Assembly: GCA_950022295.1 (NCBI GenBank)
Contig: OX465598.1
Coordinates: 187,793,501 to 187,857,500 of the forward strand
Source of the DNA: Bromus sterilis
Taxonomy: Eukaryota > Streptophyta > Magnoliopsida > Poales > Poaceae
Length of the DNA stretch: 64,000 nucleotides
Reading direction: 5' to 3'
Part shown: positions 1-12,474 of the stretch, piece after piece
Numbering within the stretch: position 1 is the first letter of the stretch
Layout: each line of letters opens with the position of its first letter
The notes under the pieces: generated by a model
What the model was told of the DNA's origin: nothing
Database searches by the model: none
Seen by the model: only the letters and a program-made list of their open reading frames with translations
Made by a program: the position numbers and the translations under genes

Positions 1-3000
1 TCACATGTGCATCCGTTGCATGGAAATCCCTACTCCTCACATCATATCTATCATATGGCCTTCTCTCTTGTAAGGCCCGATATGCGGTACTGTTCCAGAT
101 CTAGATGTTTCCATCCAGATCCGGGGACGAAGCACATATCGGTCCAACCACGACATATGACTTAGCCATATGCCCCGGATTTCCAACATGATATCACAAC
201 ATTACAGATACGAGGATACAACATCTCATACAATCGGCATACAACTGCCTTAATTCAATACAACAGCGGAAGATACATGTCTGAGTACAGACTACAATCA
301 AATGCCTAGTGGCAAAGAGAAAATCATCGATCCCCATAACCACACGGGTCCAGGCCCTCCGCCGGGATCCGCCTAACTAGTCGTCGTCGAGTCTCCATGT
401 GAAACGTCGATCACCATACCTGTTGTCGATCAAGAACCCTGAAAAGAGTTTGGGGGTAGTATCATGAGTACAGAAGTACTCATCATCCAAATGTAGTGGT
501 CAACTGACCCAGCAAGGACTTCATCACTCGTCATTCTAGGACAACTAGTAGTTTACGATAAGGATGGGGTAAGTTGTGAGGTTGTTGCCGCACTAGCATT
601 TATGAAGTGGCTAACGATCTAGAGAGTAAGGTAAGAAGCCAAGCATTCGATGAGGAATCGCCTCCAACAAGTCTTGCTATCAACTACTTACGCAAACATA
701 ACACCTATCCTATCCTTGTCCTCCTCTTAGCATCCCAACGAAGAAGAAGCAGTCAAGGCACACACACGTTGATCAAGTTATATTAATATTGTCTCAGTTG
801 TTGTTGTCTATGTACAAGGAGTAGGTCTCAAGTCGTCCATAACCGTGAACACGGCTTCTCGAAAAGATTTAACCCTGCAGGGGTGTACCAACTGCCCATT
901 ACAAGGCTCCGCACGCACGTCCATCTCTCTCAGTTGCTACCCATCACAGGCAACCATTTTATGATTTAGTTCCAAGAGATCCGAAATGACAGGTCCCTCT
1001 AACTAACAACGAACAAATCCGGCTGGCCCCCGGGGAGTCGACACCCAATCCAAAAGCTGGCCACGCTCTCGGAGCGGACTCTTCCGTATGGCCAAGGTCA
1101 GGTTTAGTCTCACCTATATAACAGGGTACTTCCCTAGATCACCAGTGTGGACCAACAGAGATACAATGTCTCCGCTGGCCCGGGTTATTTAAAAACTGTG
1201 AGGGGATCCACCAAGCACACACACGGGGTTTCAAATGGTAAATCAGCTCGGGCCACCACTAGAAATTTTTGAAGCTAGATAGGTAATAAAAGGGGACCCC
1301 ATAAAATGCCACACGCGGTTAGGCACGCTCAGTCTTAAAACCAATACCCGGAACTCGGATCCTAGGTGACTCGAATGGAACAAAGCGTCGGGGCGGGATA
1401 GCCTAGACCTTCCATCCTTCGTCGAATATAGTCAACATTATAATAATCATATCATCAACAACAATATAATAATGTGATATCCCGAACCAAGGAGTAACAG
1501 GGGGTAACATCGTAGCATCCTAAGCATGCATACTAAGCAGGGGCTGAGCAACGAGCAATAGTAACATAGCAGTACAAGGTTTGCTGGGAAGGGACATGGC
1601 TGTATCGGTTTGAAAGAGGCTATAAACATGTGGTAGGATCGAACATCGAACCTAACCTAGTCTAGCATGCAAACCGCTGGTTGAAATAGAATGTATCTTA
1701 AGTAATGTATAGTCCTTGCCTGTTGATAAGTCTGGTTCCGAAGGTGTAGTTGATCGCAAACTCGCGTCGTCTCCGAGAGGTACCCGCGGAAGCACACAAG
1801 ACGGTAAACACTGGAAAGCAATTAACGAGCAAGCATCTATTACTACGAGGCAAACACGAGCAAGCATCAACAAGAAGCAACATGAGACATCGCACCTACC
1901 GTCGAGAGCGGTTACTAACAATTTAAGTGGAGTACTCGTCACACACGACGATACCTCACATTTACGGTGGTTCATGTTGTTTAGCTACACAAGGTGAGCA
2001 AAAGGTTGTTAACATGGCATAGCACACAAACATGGCAAGAGGTGAAGCATAAGGTAAACTATCTATTCTAGTCAATTTAAGTGAGGCACAACCTAAACAT
2101 GGCATATCACTAAGTGCCGCACGACAATTAAAAGATTTGGTAATTTTCTGCCCTAAACCATATTTTAGGTTGGTTAACAATAGCAAACAATAGCATAAAC
2201 ACAAAGTACACGAAAAAATAATCAAGTTACATATAAAGAACACCCCAAACGGAGTTACGGTTAAAAACATACAAGCAAAACAAGTTTGGAACACAATCTG
2301 CCAACATCACGAAGCACACTTTAGAGCAATGCATAAATAGGATAATGAATGCAAACATGCTCACAAATGATATGCAATTAAAGTAGACATGACAAGGAAG
2401 GCATGGCAAAAGGAATCATCCAAATAGGCATCATGAACAACTAATTATAGCCCAAGCAAAATGCAATAAAACATTACTGGTCAAGGACTTTGTGAAAATC
2501 AAGAAAATAGGGCATAAACTGTTATTTTTATGCTGTACAAACAGGATTAAAACTATATGCGAAAGTGCAGCAACATGACATAGCAATATATGACCATGAA
2601 CTAGACATGATGGTGATCAGGTACAAACAAGAATCATGGTCATAGGCATAACAGATCAAAAGTTATTAAGCATGCAACATGGCATCGGAACGTTACAGAC
2701 TTAGAGAAAAACTGAGGTGGCTATCAACAACAGCACCATAGCAACTTTGGAGCTAAAAATAACTATGACCAAGAATGCAAACATGACAATGCAATACATG
2801 AAATGGAAGTAGACATGATGCTTAACAATATGCAAAAAGAATCAATGCAATAGGCCTCATGGATGTGTCACAATCATCAACCAAAGTTGCAATAAAATAA
2901 CAGCGGCAACACACTAGCAGAAATTAGTAGCAGTTAACGGCCAGATGCCCACTTCAACACAGATTAACTACATCAAGATGGCCTCAAATAAAAATGCTCA

Positions 3001-3414
3001 CAAAAGATGGATTGAAGTACACGCAATTCTAAGCAACTTTCATTTTGGGCACAACGTGATCCGAGCTACGGTTTACTCGCAAACTACGGCGCAAAATTGA
3101 ATAAGCAACAAAAATATAAAAGACTTAGCAGAAATTTTACATGGTTTCCACAGAAAAAAAGGGGGCTCACATTTGGCCGGCCCATCTGGCCTGGATCCGG
3201 CCTAGGTGGGCCATGGGGCGCTGTTATGGGCCTGGCGAGCTGGCGCGGCCCACCTGGCACCAGCTGTTGTGCCCCCGTCCCGATCCAGATCGGGATCGGG
3301 CGGCGGCTCACGGCGGTGCTCCGGCCGGCCTGACCTCCGGCGAGGGGAGGCCTAGCGTCGAGGAGGCGCAAGGAACGGGGCGCGGCGGCGGCGGTGCTGG
3401 TGGTCCTCCGGTGA

Positions 3415-4336
3415 TGATGAGGACATCTCTACTAATGTTACACCCACATCTTCACCAACTACACATACTGGACCAGTTACTAGAGCACGTGCACGTCAAC
3501 TAAATTATCAGGTACTTTCGTTTCTTGCGAATCCTTCTAATGTTCATGAACATATGATGCTGCCTAAATTAGATACTTTTGTTTTGCTTATGAATGAAGG
3601 ACCTAGCATGGACAAGAAGAACGGTCATTGGAGCGGGATCAAGCATGGAGAAGAAGGTGCGCGCGCGAGAAAGAACAATGGAGCTTCCAGTGGGGATTTT
3701 CGCACTTTGAAGCCACCATAAGGCATGCATGAAGGCTTGGACGAAATACACAAGATGCCACTTCATTATTTTCGTCCAAAGGCAATTATAGGTGCTGCGT
3801 CACCTTAATATTGGGCTGGGCCCATGTAATTTCGAAATACCACATTATAGGCTGTTTTTAGAGTCCGTATGTGTGGGGAAACCGAGTTAGGGTTGTTTTC
3901 GGACCCCACCTCCAAGGGGTCACGAAAATCCCCTCTATTCCCCCATATATATAGCCCTTAGGGCGTCGTTTAGACTTGGGGTTTTAATTAGATTTAAGTT
4001 AGCCATAGCCGCAACTTCGAGTTCTTCGTTTGTGTCGTCCGACCAGGCCAAGACCGCATTGGAACCCCAACTTCTGTTAATCATTCATGTTATATTCGCA
4101 ATATCCAGATTGCTTTTTTTCTTAGTTCTTGCTTGTTCTTTCGATTGCTTGCAGGAATTAGATCTTCGTGGTCAGGTTGATCGTGCATCCGCGGGATCAA
4201 TAACCTCTCGGAGTTGGTTTAGCGATCGCTAAGGCGCAACGTCTTCGCACGTTCGTAGTCGGGTCGTGAAAGTCGTCTCCACCATAATCGATCTCCATCA
4301 TCTCATCGAAACATCGGGACACCTTCGCCTCTATCA
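3415..4336 (+). repeat. CRM1 5' LTR
   Basis: 922 bp, TG...CA ends, same length as the 3' LTR. Its first roughly 300 bp are the U3-coded C-terminal tail of gag-pol, here an orphan copy with no upstream frame. A TATA-like stretch lies at about 3944-3954. Confidence 0.93.
3944..3954 (+). promoter_or_regulatory. TATA-like box of the CRM1 5' LTR
   Basis: CATATATATAG lies about 530 bp into the LTR and downstream of the tail stop codon. It is followed by GCCCTTAGGGCGTCG, and the motif recurs in every CRM LTR of this type (CATATATACAG in the 3' copy). It is the best candidate core promoter, implying that U3 covers about the first 560 bp. No transcript evidence is available. Confidence 0.55.
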
Positions 4337-4338
4337 AG

Positions 4339-4348
4339 TGGTATCAGA
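4339..4348 (+). other. Primer binding site, initiator Met tRNA (CRM1)
   Basis: TGGTATCAGA starts two bases after the 5' LTR end. It is complementary to the 3' end of plant initiator methionine tRNA, the usual primer for chromoviruses. Confidence 0.85.
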
Positions 4349-5258
4349 TTTCCAGGTTGATCGGTGAGATTTACCAGTTTTTCGTAGTCTAGATTACTTC
4401 TGTTCTTCATACCTACAGTCCACGAAAAAGCCAAAAAAGAAAAATTTAGGGTTAGATCATCACGTCCCAAAACAGTCCGAGCCTTTGTCCAGTTTTCTTT
4501 ACAGTAGTTTGCATTGTTGAATTTGCGGTTGCATCGTTGTGTCGAGTTGCTGATCTTAGCGTCTAGTTACCTTAGAGTTTCGAGTTCTGATCACAGTTTG
4601 TCACGCCGCCGCCGCACAGTAGTACACCACCACGTTCTGCCAATCCGAGTCCAGATACACCACCACGTTCCGCCAAGCCGAGTCCATACACACCACCACA
4701 ACGTACCGATCCAAGTTGAGTTCCATCACCCGTTCGGTTTGTGATATCTCCGTAGCCAGAATAGTTTTGAGTTGAATAGAGTCGGATTTCACCAATCTTT
4801 CGTCGTACGTCGAAGGGGGTGATTTCCAAAAAAAAAAAGAGAATTTTTTTTTCAAAGAGTGCTTCTCAGTTGTTTACGTGCCGCGTCGTGCTTTCGTTGG
4901 TGTTTTAGGCTCGCGTCTCTAGTACGGTCTAGCCTAGGATCAGCACAGTACCGACGTTGAGTGTTTATTCAGCTTTGCATCTCTGTTTTGATTACTGTTG
5001 ATCTTTTTACTACCATATTTGTCAAGCCTACCTACTACAGCTCCACATATATTCTACTTCGTGCGGTTGACACCTCCTGGCCATCGCTCTACCACATCTC
5101 TGAGAGTTTTGACCCGTTGGTTGTACATGACCACCTGCTGCTAGGTAAGAATCGGTAAGAACGAAAGAAAAGCTTGACGGATTTGTGCTTTCCACCACCC
5201 CACATCCCATTAGTAGAAGTAGGATCATATTTCTGTGTGTTTTCTATTTCTGCTAACC
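4349..5258 (+). other. CRM1 untranslated leader with internal deletion
   Basis: Non-coding stretch between primer site and gag ATG. Compared with the leaders at 47470-48577 and 62970-64000, about 186 bp is missing: sequence that lies between two A-rich tracts in those copies is gone, and the tracts are fused at about 4829-4854. Two splice-donor-like GTAAGAA motifs lie close together near 5144 and 5155, just upstream of gag; they are conserved in the other leaders. Confidence 0.75.
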
Positions 5259-8200
5259 ATGCCAGGATCCCATGATGAAGTAGCGCGGGATGCACCCGAT
5301 TGGGAGAATATGATAAACAAAGCGTTACATGATAAATTTGCACAAATAATGTCTGAACAGGTGAATGACATCGAGAACAGATTTACAGAGGCGATTAATG
5401 GTGTGGAGAAGATGATCGACACCAAGCTCGACGCCAAGTTTATTGAGTTGCTCGCACGCCTACCTGCACAGCCTGCGGCCGCTCCAGCACAGCCACCGCC
5501 ACCACGACGTGCACGACGTATTCTGTTTCCGGGCAGACAAGCTGCTGGTGCTCCTCCTGCTGCTGCAGTTGCTGCTACTGCTGCTACTTCTGACGTCGTC
5601 CAGGACGATAACTACGAGGGTGATTACGAGGAGGAGGTGGAACAGGAAGCGGCCTATGAGCAGCCAGCTAGACGTCCACGTCCCAACATTCGCCACGGTC
5701 GACACCAACCACCCCCTCAGGTACGCGATGATGAACATGTGCCTAAACTTAAATTGAATCTTAAGCCGTTTGAGGGTAGATATATTCCTGATGCTTATCT
5801 TACTTGGGAGTTAGAAACTGAACAACGCTTTACATGTTTACAATATCCTGAGAATAGACGTGTTACTGCTGCTGTTTGTGAATTCACGGGTTTTGCATCT
5901 ATTTGGTGGTCTGAACATTGTAGATTGCATGCTAATAATATTCTAGCTACTTGGGCTGCTTTAAAAGATGCTATGCGTACTCGCTGGGTTCCTCCTTATT
6001 ATCAACGTGAATTGCTACAAAAATTACAGCGTTTGAGACAAGGAAAAAATTCTGTAGAGGAATATTATCAAGAATTACAAACTGGATTGATTAGATGTGG
6101 CCTAGTAGAGGATAATGAAGCTATGTTTGCACGTTTCATAGGTGGCTTAAACAGGGAGATACAAACTATTTTAGAATATAAGGACTATGCTACTATTACT
6201 CGTTTGTTTCATCTTGCTTGTAAAGCTGAACGTGAAGTGCAGGATCGACAGGCCGCTACGAGACCTAACTTTTCTGCAGGACGAAATACATCATGGACAT
6301 CGCGTGGAGCTTCTACATCCACATGTCCTGCTGCACCACCATCTACTTCAGCCGCTCATTCTTACAGGGAGCCACCAAAACAGCCAGCGCCACCATTCAA
6401 GGGTGCACAGAGTGGTCCAGCGGCGAGTTCTTCTTCATCCATGGCTTCCACAGGGCAAACACGAGATCGTGATATTAAATGTCGCAGGTGCCAAGGTGGA
6501 GGTCACTTCGCAAAAGACTGTCCCTCCAAGCGTGTGATGATTATTACGGCGGATGGTGGGTATGAGTCAGCGAGTGACTATGATGAGGAGACTTTAGTTC
6601 TCATTGCTCATGAGGAACAGGGTGCCCATGATGATGCTCATGATATAGAGTATATGGCTCCTGATGATGCCGATAAATATGCTAGTTTGGTTGCTCAACG
6701 TGTGTTAAGTGTGCAGGTAACGAAGGCCGAGCAAAACCAGAGGCATAATTTGTTCCACACAAAGGGAGTGGTGAAAGAACGTTCGGTTCGCATTATCATT
6801 GACGGAGGGAGTTGCAACAACTTGGCTAGCATGGAGTTGGTGGAGAAGCTATCTCTCACCACAAGACCACACCCCCATCCGTACTATATTCAGTGGTTTA
6901 ACAATAGTGGTAAGATTAAGGTAACGCGTTCTGTTCGTGTGCACTTTAGCATTGCTGCATATGATGATTATGTTGATTGTGATGTGGTACCCATGCAAGC
7001 ATGCTCTCTTTTACTTGGTAGACCATGGCAATTTGATAGGAATGTTGTACACCATGGTAGGACAAATCAGTTTACTCTTGTTCATCAGGAGAAAAATATT
7101 GCTTTACTTCCTATGTCTCCTGAACAAATTGTGAAAGATGATCTTGCTAGAGCTAGTAAAGCTAAACATGAGAAAAGTAAGAGTGAAAATGAGATAGCAG
7201 CTAAAGAATTTGAGCAACAACATAAGACTAATAGCAAATCTTCTTCTGCTATTTCTAATGAAATCTAACTGACTAGTCCAACTTTGCTTGCTACTAAGGT
7301 TGATATTTCGGATTTGGATGTTAGTCAATATGTGTGCTATGCTTTTGTGTGCAAAGAAGCTTTGTTTTCATTTGAGGCATTGCCTCCTTCTTTGCCTCCT
7401 GTTGTCACTGACCTTTTGCAGGAGTTTATTGACGTCTTTCCACAAGACGTACCACCGGGATTACCACCTATTCGAGGGATTGAGCATCAGATTGACTTAA
7501 TTCCCGGTGCTTCGCTGCCCAACCGTGCGCCATACCGTACCAATCCGGAGGAGACGAAGGAAATTCAGCGTCAAGTACAAGAGCTACTCGACAAAGGTTA
7601 CATACGTGAATCCCTAAGTCCTTGTGCTGTTCCTGTTATATTAGTGCCTAAAAAGGATGGAACATGGCGTATGTGTGTTGATTGTCGAGCCATTAATAAT
7701 TACTATTCGTTATCGTCATCCTATTCCTAGGTTAGATGATATGCTTGATGAATTAAGTGGCTCTACCATGTTTTCAAAAGTTGATTTGCGTAGTGGATAC
7801 CATCAAATTCGCATGAAATTAGGAGATGAATGGAAAACGGCATTTAAAACTAAGTTTGGATTATATGAGTGGTTAGTCATGCCTTTTGGGTTAACTAATG
7901 CACCTAGCACTTTCATGAGATTAATGAACGAGGTTTTACGTGCTTTCATTGGACGATTTGTGGTAGTCTATTTTGATGATATACTGATTTATAGCAAATC
8001 TTTGGAGGAACATTTGGATCATTTACGTGCTGTTTTTATTGCTCTACGTAATGCACGTTTATTTGGTAACCTTGGGAAGTGCACCTTTTGCACCGACCGA
8101 GTATCGTTTCTTGGCTATGTTGTTACTCCACAGGGTATTGAAGTTGATAAAGCCAAGATCGAGGCGATTGAGAGTTGGCCGCAGCCCAAAACGGTCACAC

Positions 8201-10347
8201 AAGTGAGGAGTTTTCTTGGCCTCGCTGGATTCTATAGGCGTTTTGTGAGAGATTTCAGCACCATTGCTGCCCCTCTCAATGAGCTTACACGCAAGGATGT
8301 GCCTTTTACTTGGGGTACCGCACAGGAAGAAGCTTTCACGGTATTGAAAGATAAGTTAACACATGCTCCTTTGCTCCAACTTCCTGATTTTAATAAGACT
8401 TTTGAGCTTGAATGCGATGCTAGTGGGATTGGTTTGGGAGGTGTGTTATTACAAGATGCTAAACCTGTTGCATACTTTTCTGAAAAATTGAGTGGGCCTA
8501 GTCTGAACTATTCTACTTATGATAAGGAATTATATGCTCTTGTTCGGACATTAGAAACTTGGCAACATTATTTATGGCCCAAAGAATTTGTTATACATTC
8601 TGATCATGAATCTTTGAAACACATAAGAAGTCAAGCAAAACTTAATCGTAGACATGCTAAGTGGGTTGAATTTATTGAGACTTTCCCTTATGTCATTAAA
8701 CACAAGAAGGGGAAAGATAATATTATTGCTGATGCATTGTCTCGTCGTTATACTATGCTTTCACAACTTGACTTCCAGATATTCGGTTTAGAGACAATCA
8801 AAGATCAATATGTTAATGATGCGGAATTTAAAGATGTATTGCAGAATTGTAGAGAGGGTAGAACATGGAACAAGTTTGTGCTTAATGATGGATTTGTGTT
8901 CCGTTCTAACAAGCTATGCATTCCAGCTAGCTCTATTCGTCTTTTGTTGTTGCAGGAGGCGCATGGAGGAGGATTAATGGGACACTTTGGCGTGAAGAAG
9001 ACGGAGGACGTACTTGCTACACATTTCTTTTGGCCAAAGATGAGACGGGATGTTGAGCTTTTTGTTGCTCGCTGCACTACATGTCAAAAAGCTAAGTCAC
9101 GACTCAATCCTCATGGTTTATACATGCCTTTACCTGTACCTAGTGTTCCCTGGGAGGACATATCCATGGACTTTGTTTTAGGCTTGCCTCGAACAAAGAA
9201 GGGGATGGATAACATATTTGTTGTCGTGGATAGATTTTCTAAGATGGCACATTTTATACCATGTCATAAAAGCGATGATGCTGCTAATGTTGCTGATTTA
9301 TTCTTTCGTGAGATTATTCGCTTACATGGTGTGCCCAATACTATTGTCTCGGATCGTGATACTAAGTTTCTTAGCCATTTTTGGAGATGCTTATGGGCTA
9401 AGTTGGGAACTAAACTACTTTTTAGTACTACATGTCATCCCCAAACTGATGGACAAACTGAAGTAGTCAATAGGACTTTGTCTACTATGCTTAGGGCTGT
9501 TTTAAAGTGTAACTTGAAAATGTGGGAAGAATGTTTACCTCATATCTAATTTGCTTATAATCGTTCATTTCATTCTACCACTAAAATGTGCCCTTTTGAG
9601 ATTGTTTATGGTTTTCTACCTCGTGCACCTATTGATTTGCTGCCTCTTCCATCTTCGGAGAAGGTTAATTTTGATGCTAAGCAACGTGCTGAATTGATAT
9701 TAAAAATGCATGAGTTATCTAAAGAAAACATTGAGAAAATGAATGCTAGATACAAGCTTGCTGGTGATAAGGGTAGAAAGCATGTTGTGTTTGAACCAGG
9801 AGATCTTGTTTGGTTACATCTACGTAAAGATAGGTTTCCTGATTTGCGCAAATCTAAGTTAATGCCACGAGCTGATGGTCCCTTTAAGGTTTTATAGAAA
9901 ATTAATGATAATGCATATAAACTTGAGCTACCTGCAGATTTTGGGGTTAGTCCCACATTTAACATTGCAGATTTGAAACCTTACTTGGGAGAAGATAATG
10001 AGCTTCCGTCGAGGACGACTTCATTTCAAGAAGGGGAGGATGATGAGGACATCTCTACTAATGTTACACCCACATCTTCACCAACTACACATACTGGACC
10101 AGTTACTAGAGCACGTGCACGTCAACTAAATTATCAGGTACTTTCGTTTCTTGCGAATCCTTCTAATGTTCATGAACATATGATGCTGCCTAAATTAGAT
10201 ACTTTTGTTTTGCTTATGAATGAAGGACCTAGCATGGACAAGAAGAACGGTCATTGGAGCGGGATCAAGCATGGAGAAGAAGGTGCGCGCGCGGGAAAGA
10301 ACAATGGAGCTTCCAGTGGGGATTTTCGCACTTTGAAGCCACCATAA
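5259..10347 (+). pseudogene. gag-pol: CRM1 gag-pol polyprotein, disabled
   Basis: Gag starts at the ATG at 5259 (MPGSHDEVARDAP). Visible in order: Gag; CCHC zinc knuckle CRRCQGGGHFAKDC (about 6480-6524); protease IIIDGGSCNNL (about 6795-6830); reverse transcriptase with YFDD (7969-7980); RNase H with DASG (about 8416); integrase HHCC finger and core (about 8960-9480); and a tail running into the 3' LTR, ending at the stop 10345-10347. Four lesions relative to the intact copy at 42388-47469: a Lys codon changed to TAA at 7266-7268, a 2-bp loss near 7700 in the RT fingers, a Glu codon changed to TAA at 9547-9549 in the integrase core, and a Gln codon changed to TAG at 9895-9897. The remaining sequence is close to the intact copy, so inactivation was recent, or the copy was spread by enzymes from another element. 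Confidence 0.93.
10029..10040 (+). other. CRM1 polypurine tract, inside the coding frame
   Basis: AGAAGGGGAGGA directly abuts the 3' LTR and is all purine, as needed to prime plus-strand synthesis. It is also read as codons of the conserved acidic stretch QEGEDDED, so this RNA-level signal and the protein motif coincide. Confidence 0.85.
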
Positions 10348-10962
10348 GGCATGCATGAAGGCTTGGACGAAATACACAAGATGCCACTTCATTATTTTCG
10401 TCCAAAGGCAATTATAGGTGCTGCGTCACCTTAATATTGGGCTGGGCCCATGTAATTTCGAAATACCACATTATAGGCTGTTTTTAGAGTCCGTATGTGT
10501 GGGGAAACCGAGTTAGGGTTGTTTTCGGACCCCACCTCCAAGGGGTCACGAAAATCCCCTCTGTTCCCCCATATATACAGCCCTTAGGGCGTCGTTTAGA
10601 CTTGGGGTTTTAACTAGATTTAAGTTAGCCATAGCCGCAACTTCGAGTTCTTCGTTTGTGTCGTCCGACCAGGCCAAGACCGCATTGGAACCCCAACTTC
10701 TGTTAATCATTCATCTTATATTCGCAATATCCAGATTGCTTTTTTTCTTAGTTCTTGCTTGTTCTTTCGATTGCTTGCAGGAATTAGACCTTCGTGGTCA
10801 GGTTGATCGTGCATCCGCGGGATCAATAACCTCTCGGAGTTGGTTTAGCGATCGCTAAGGCGCAACGTCTTCGCACGTTCGTAGTCGGGTCGTGAAAGTC
10901 GTCTCCACCATAATCGATCTCCATCATCTCATCGAAACATCGGGACACCTTCGCCTCTATCA
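10041..10962 (+). repeat. CRM1 3' LTR
   Basis: 922 bp, six substitutions from the 5' LTR. The gag-pol frame enters at the first base and stops at 10345-10347. It is followed by the TSD copy GGTGA. Confidence 0.93.
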
Positions 10963-11946
10963 GGTGAGGTCTTCCAGGCGGCGCGGCGTCGAGGGGGAGG
11001 CAGGCCGACGAGCTCGGCATGGGATTCATGGCGCGAAGGCTCCCATGGAGGTTGTGGCCTGCGATGGGGAAAGGGGAGGTAAGGAGAGGGAGAAGGAAGG
11101 CGGCGCAAGGGGGGCGGTCACTGGAGCGCGGCAGGGCGCGGCTGCGCGCGTGGCCGGTGGCTCGCTGGAGGCGGCGACGCAGTGAAGGTGGCCGGCTCGG
11201 GCGGCCTCGGCCCGGAACGGGCCCGAGCGGGATGGCGGCGGCGAAGGAGGGCCCGATGCGGCCCGGCCGCGGCTGGAAGAGGCTGTTGCCGGCCTGGGGC
11301 CACGTGGCCTCATCTGGACCATTAGATCTAAGATCTGATGGTCGAGATCTGAGGAGGGCTAGGGTTTCGGGATTTTGGGGGTATTGGGCAGATTTTTGGG
11401 CAAAGTGGAGGGGGTGGCTGCAATTTTTAGGCTAGGGAAATCCTAGAAAGGGATGGGAGTGTGGTAATCTTTATATAGCCCAGGTGGCTGGCAGTTTGCA
11501 AAAAAATACCCGGTTTTTCTCGCGCGCGCGCGGTGTTCACGTTTCTGACCGCCGGGGGTCCGCAGGACCTCCGATTCAAGTAAAACTTCGAACTCCGTGA
11601 TCAGCGCGTCTAGCCGACGGCATTCACCTCGCGCTGGAACCGTTCCGAGAACACTTTCCGACGCGCTATAAAAATATCCCGTTTAATTATTAAACGGGGG
11701 TTTTTTCGTTCCATTGGCTACGGCTGGTCTGGTGTGGTTTTCGCGACGGTGATCGGGTGAAACCTGGTGTCGCAATGGTCGAGTGTCAGGGTGGCAAGGG
11801 TCGGTCTCCGTCCGGTACGAGATAAGAGGGGAAAAAGAATCGCTGATCGATAAAACGGGGATGCAAACACCGCAAACAAATCAGACAATCAAACAATTCT
11901 CAACGAAAACAAAAGTTTTAATTTTTGTGAAATCTGGGTTGTTACA

Positions 11947-12474
11947 TCTCTCCTATGATTGTCCTTATTGATGTGATCCTTTCACACCATTTTTGTCTTC
12001 GTCCTCCACCTTCTTTCTGTTTCGCCTTTTAGGTGTCAACTTTCTTGCTCACGCTCATCCGTTGCATGAGTGCTCAAAATATCGAAAGGGAGTGGATCAT
12101 TTTGACTAGTACCTGACTAGTGGTCTGGGGACGAGTCAAGATAAGAATCCAAAGGAGACTAAGTGTGAAACTTTAGTAGATAGTAGTTCTCAACAACTAT
12201 TTTTTTATCTCGTATTCCCATATCCCCCTTCTTGCACGCAAACACCATTTGGAGACATTCGAGTCACGGACAGTGAGAGCTCTTGCACCCTTTGTTCTTT
12301 TATTACTTGTATCAATGCTAATATAGACTCTTGCTTATTAAGACTTGAATTGAATTGCATGCTTTGATTGCTTTACTTAAAAGTCCTTATATGGTTGTGT
12401 GGCATGTCGCCGCATAAATTATGCTTGTTATCATTTCCCTACTCGAGGACGAGCAGGAATTAAGCTTGGGGATG
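11947..12474 (+). other. Internal 3' region of element B1 with polypurine tract
   Basis: Non-coding; no ORF of note. It ends in AAGCTTGGGGATG (12462-12474), a polypurine-type tract right before the LTR. The same sequence, on the minus strand, precedes the B LTR at 18213. Confidence 0.65.

Larger units (their letters stand above)
3415..10962 (+). mobile_element. CRM1: complete but coding-dead CRM-type chromovirus
   Basis: Two 922-bp LTRs (3415-4336 and 10041-10962) begin TGATGAGGACATC and end CGCCTCTATCA. The element is flanked by a perfect 5-bp TSD, GGTGA (3410-3414 and 10963-10967). By hand alignment I count six differences between the LTRs (about 0.65%), so the insertion is recent. A primer site for initiator Met tRNA follows the 5' LTR. 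The single gag-pol frame carries three stops and a frameshift, so this copy cannot make a full polyprotein. It sits inside the C1 LTR on the opposite strand. Assignment to the CRM clade rests on the gag-pol sequence type, the lack of a classic chromodomain, and an ORF that ends inside the 3' LTR. Confidence 0.93.
69..11946 (-). mobile_element. C1: solo LTR of family C (about 4.3 kb), split by CRM1
   Basis: Read on the minus strand, the unit starts TGTAACAACCCAGATTTC at 11946 and ends GGGCCTTACA at 69, matching the ends of the C LTRs at 25317-29502 and 31020-49544. It is flanked by a perfect 5-bp duplication, TCTCT (64-68 and 11947-11951). Removing CRM1 (3415-10962) and one GGTGA copy leaves about 4325 bp, one LTR length, with no internal region or second LTR. 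This is therefore a solo LTR left by LTR-LTR recombination. A GC-rich part (about 3160-3410 plus 10968-11340) and a conserved palindromic block (about 831-893) are present as in the other copies. Confidence 0.9.

Noticed and set aside
5144..5161. GTAAGAA pair as a proven gag splice donor
   Set aside because: The motif is donor-like and conserved, but no convincing acceptor was found before the gag ATG, so splicing is not claimed.
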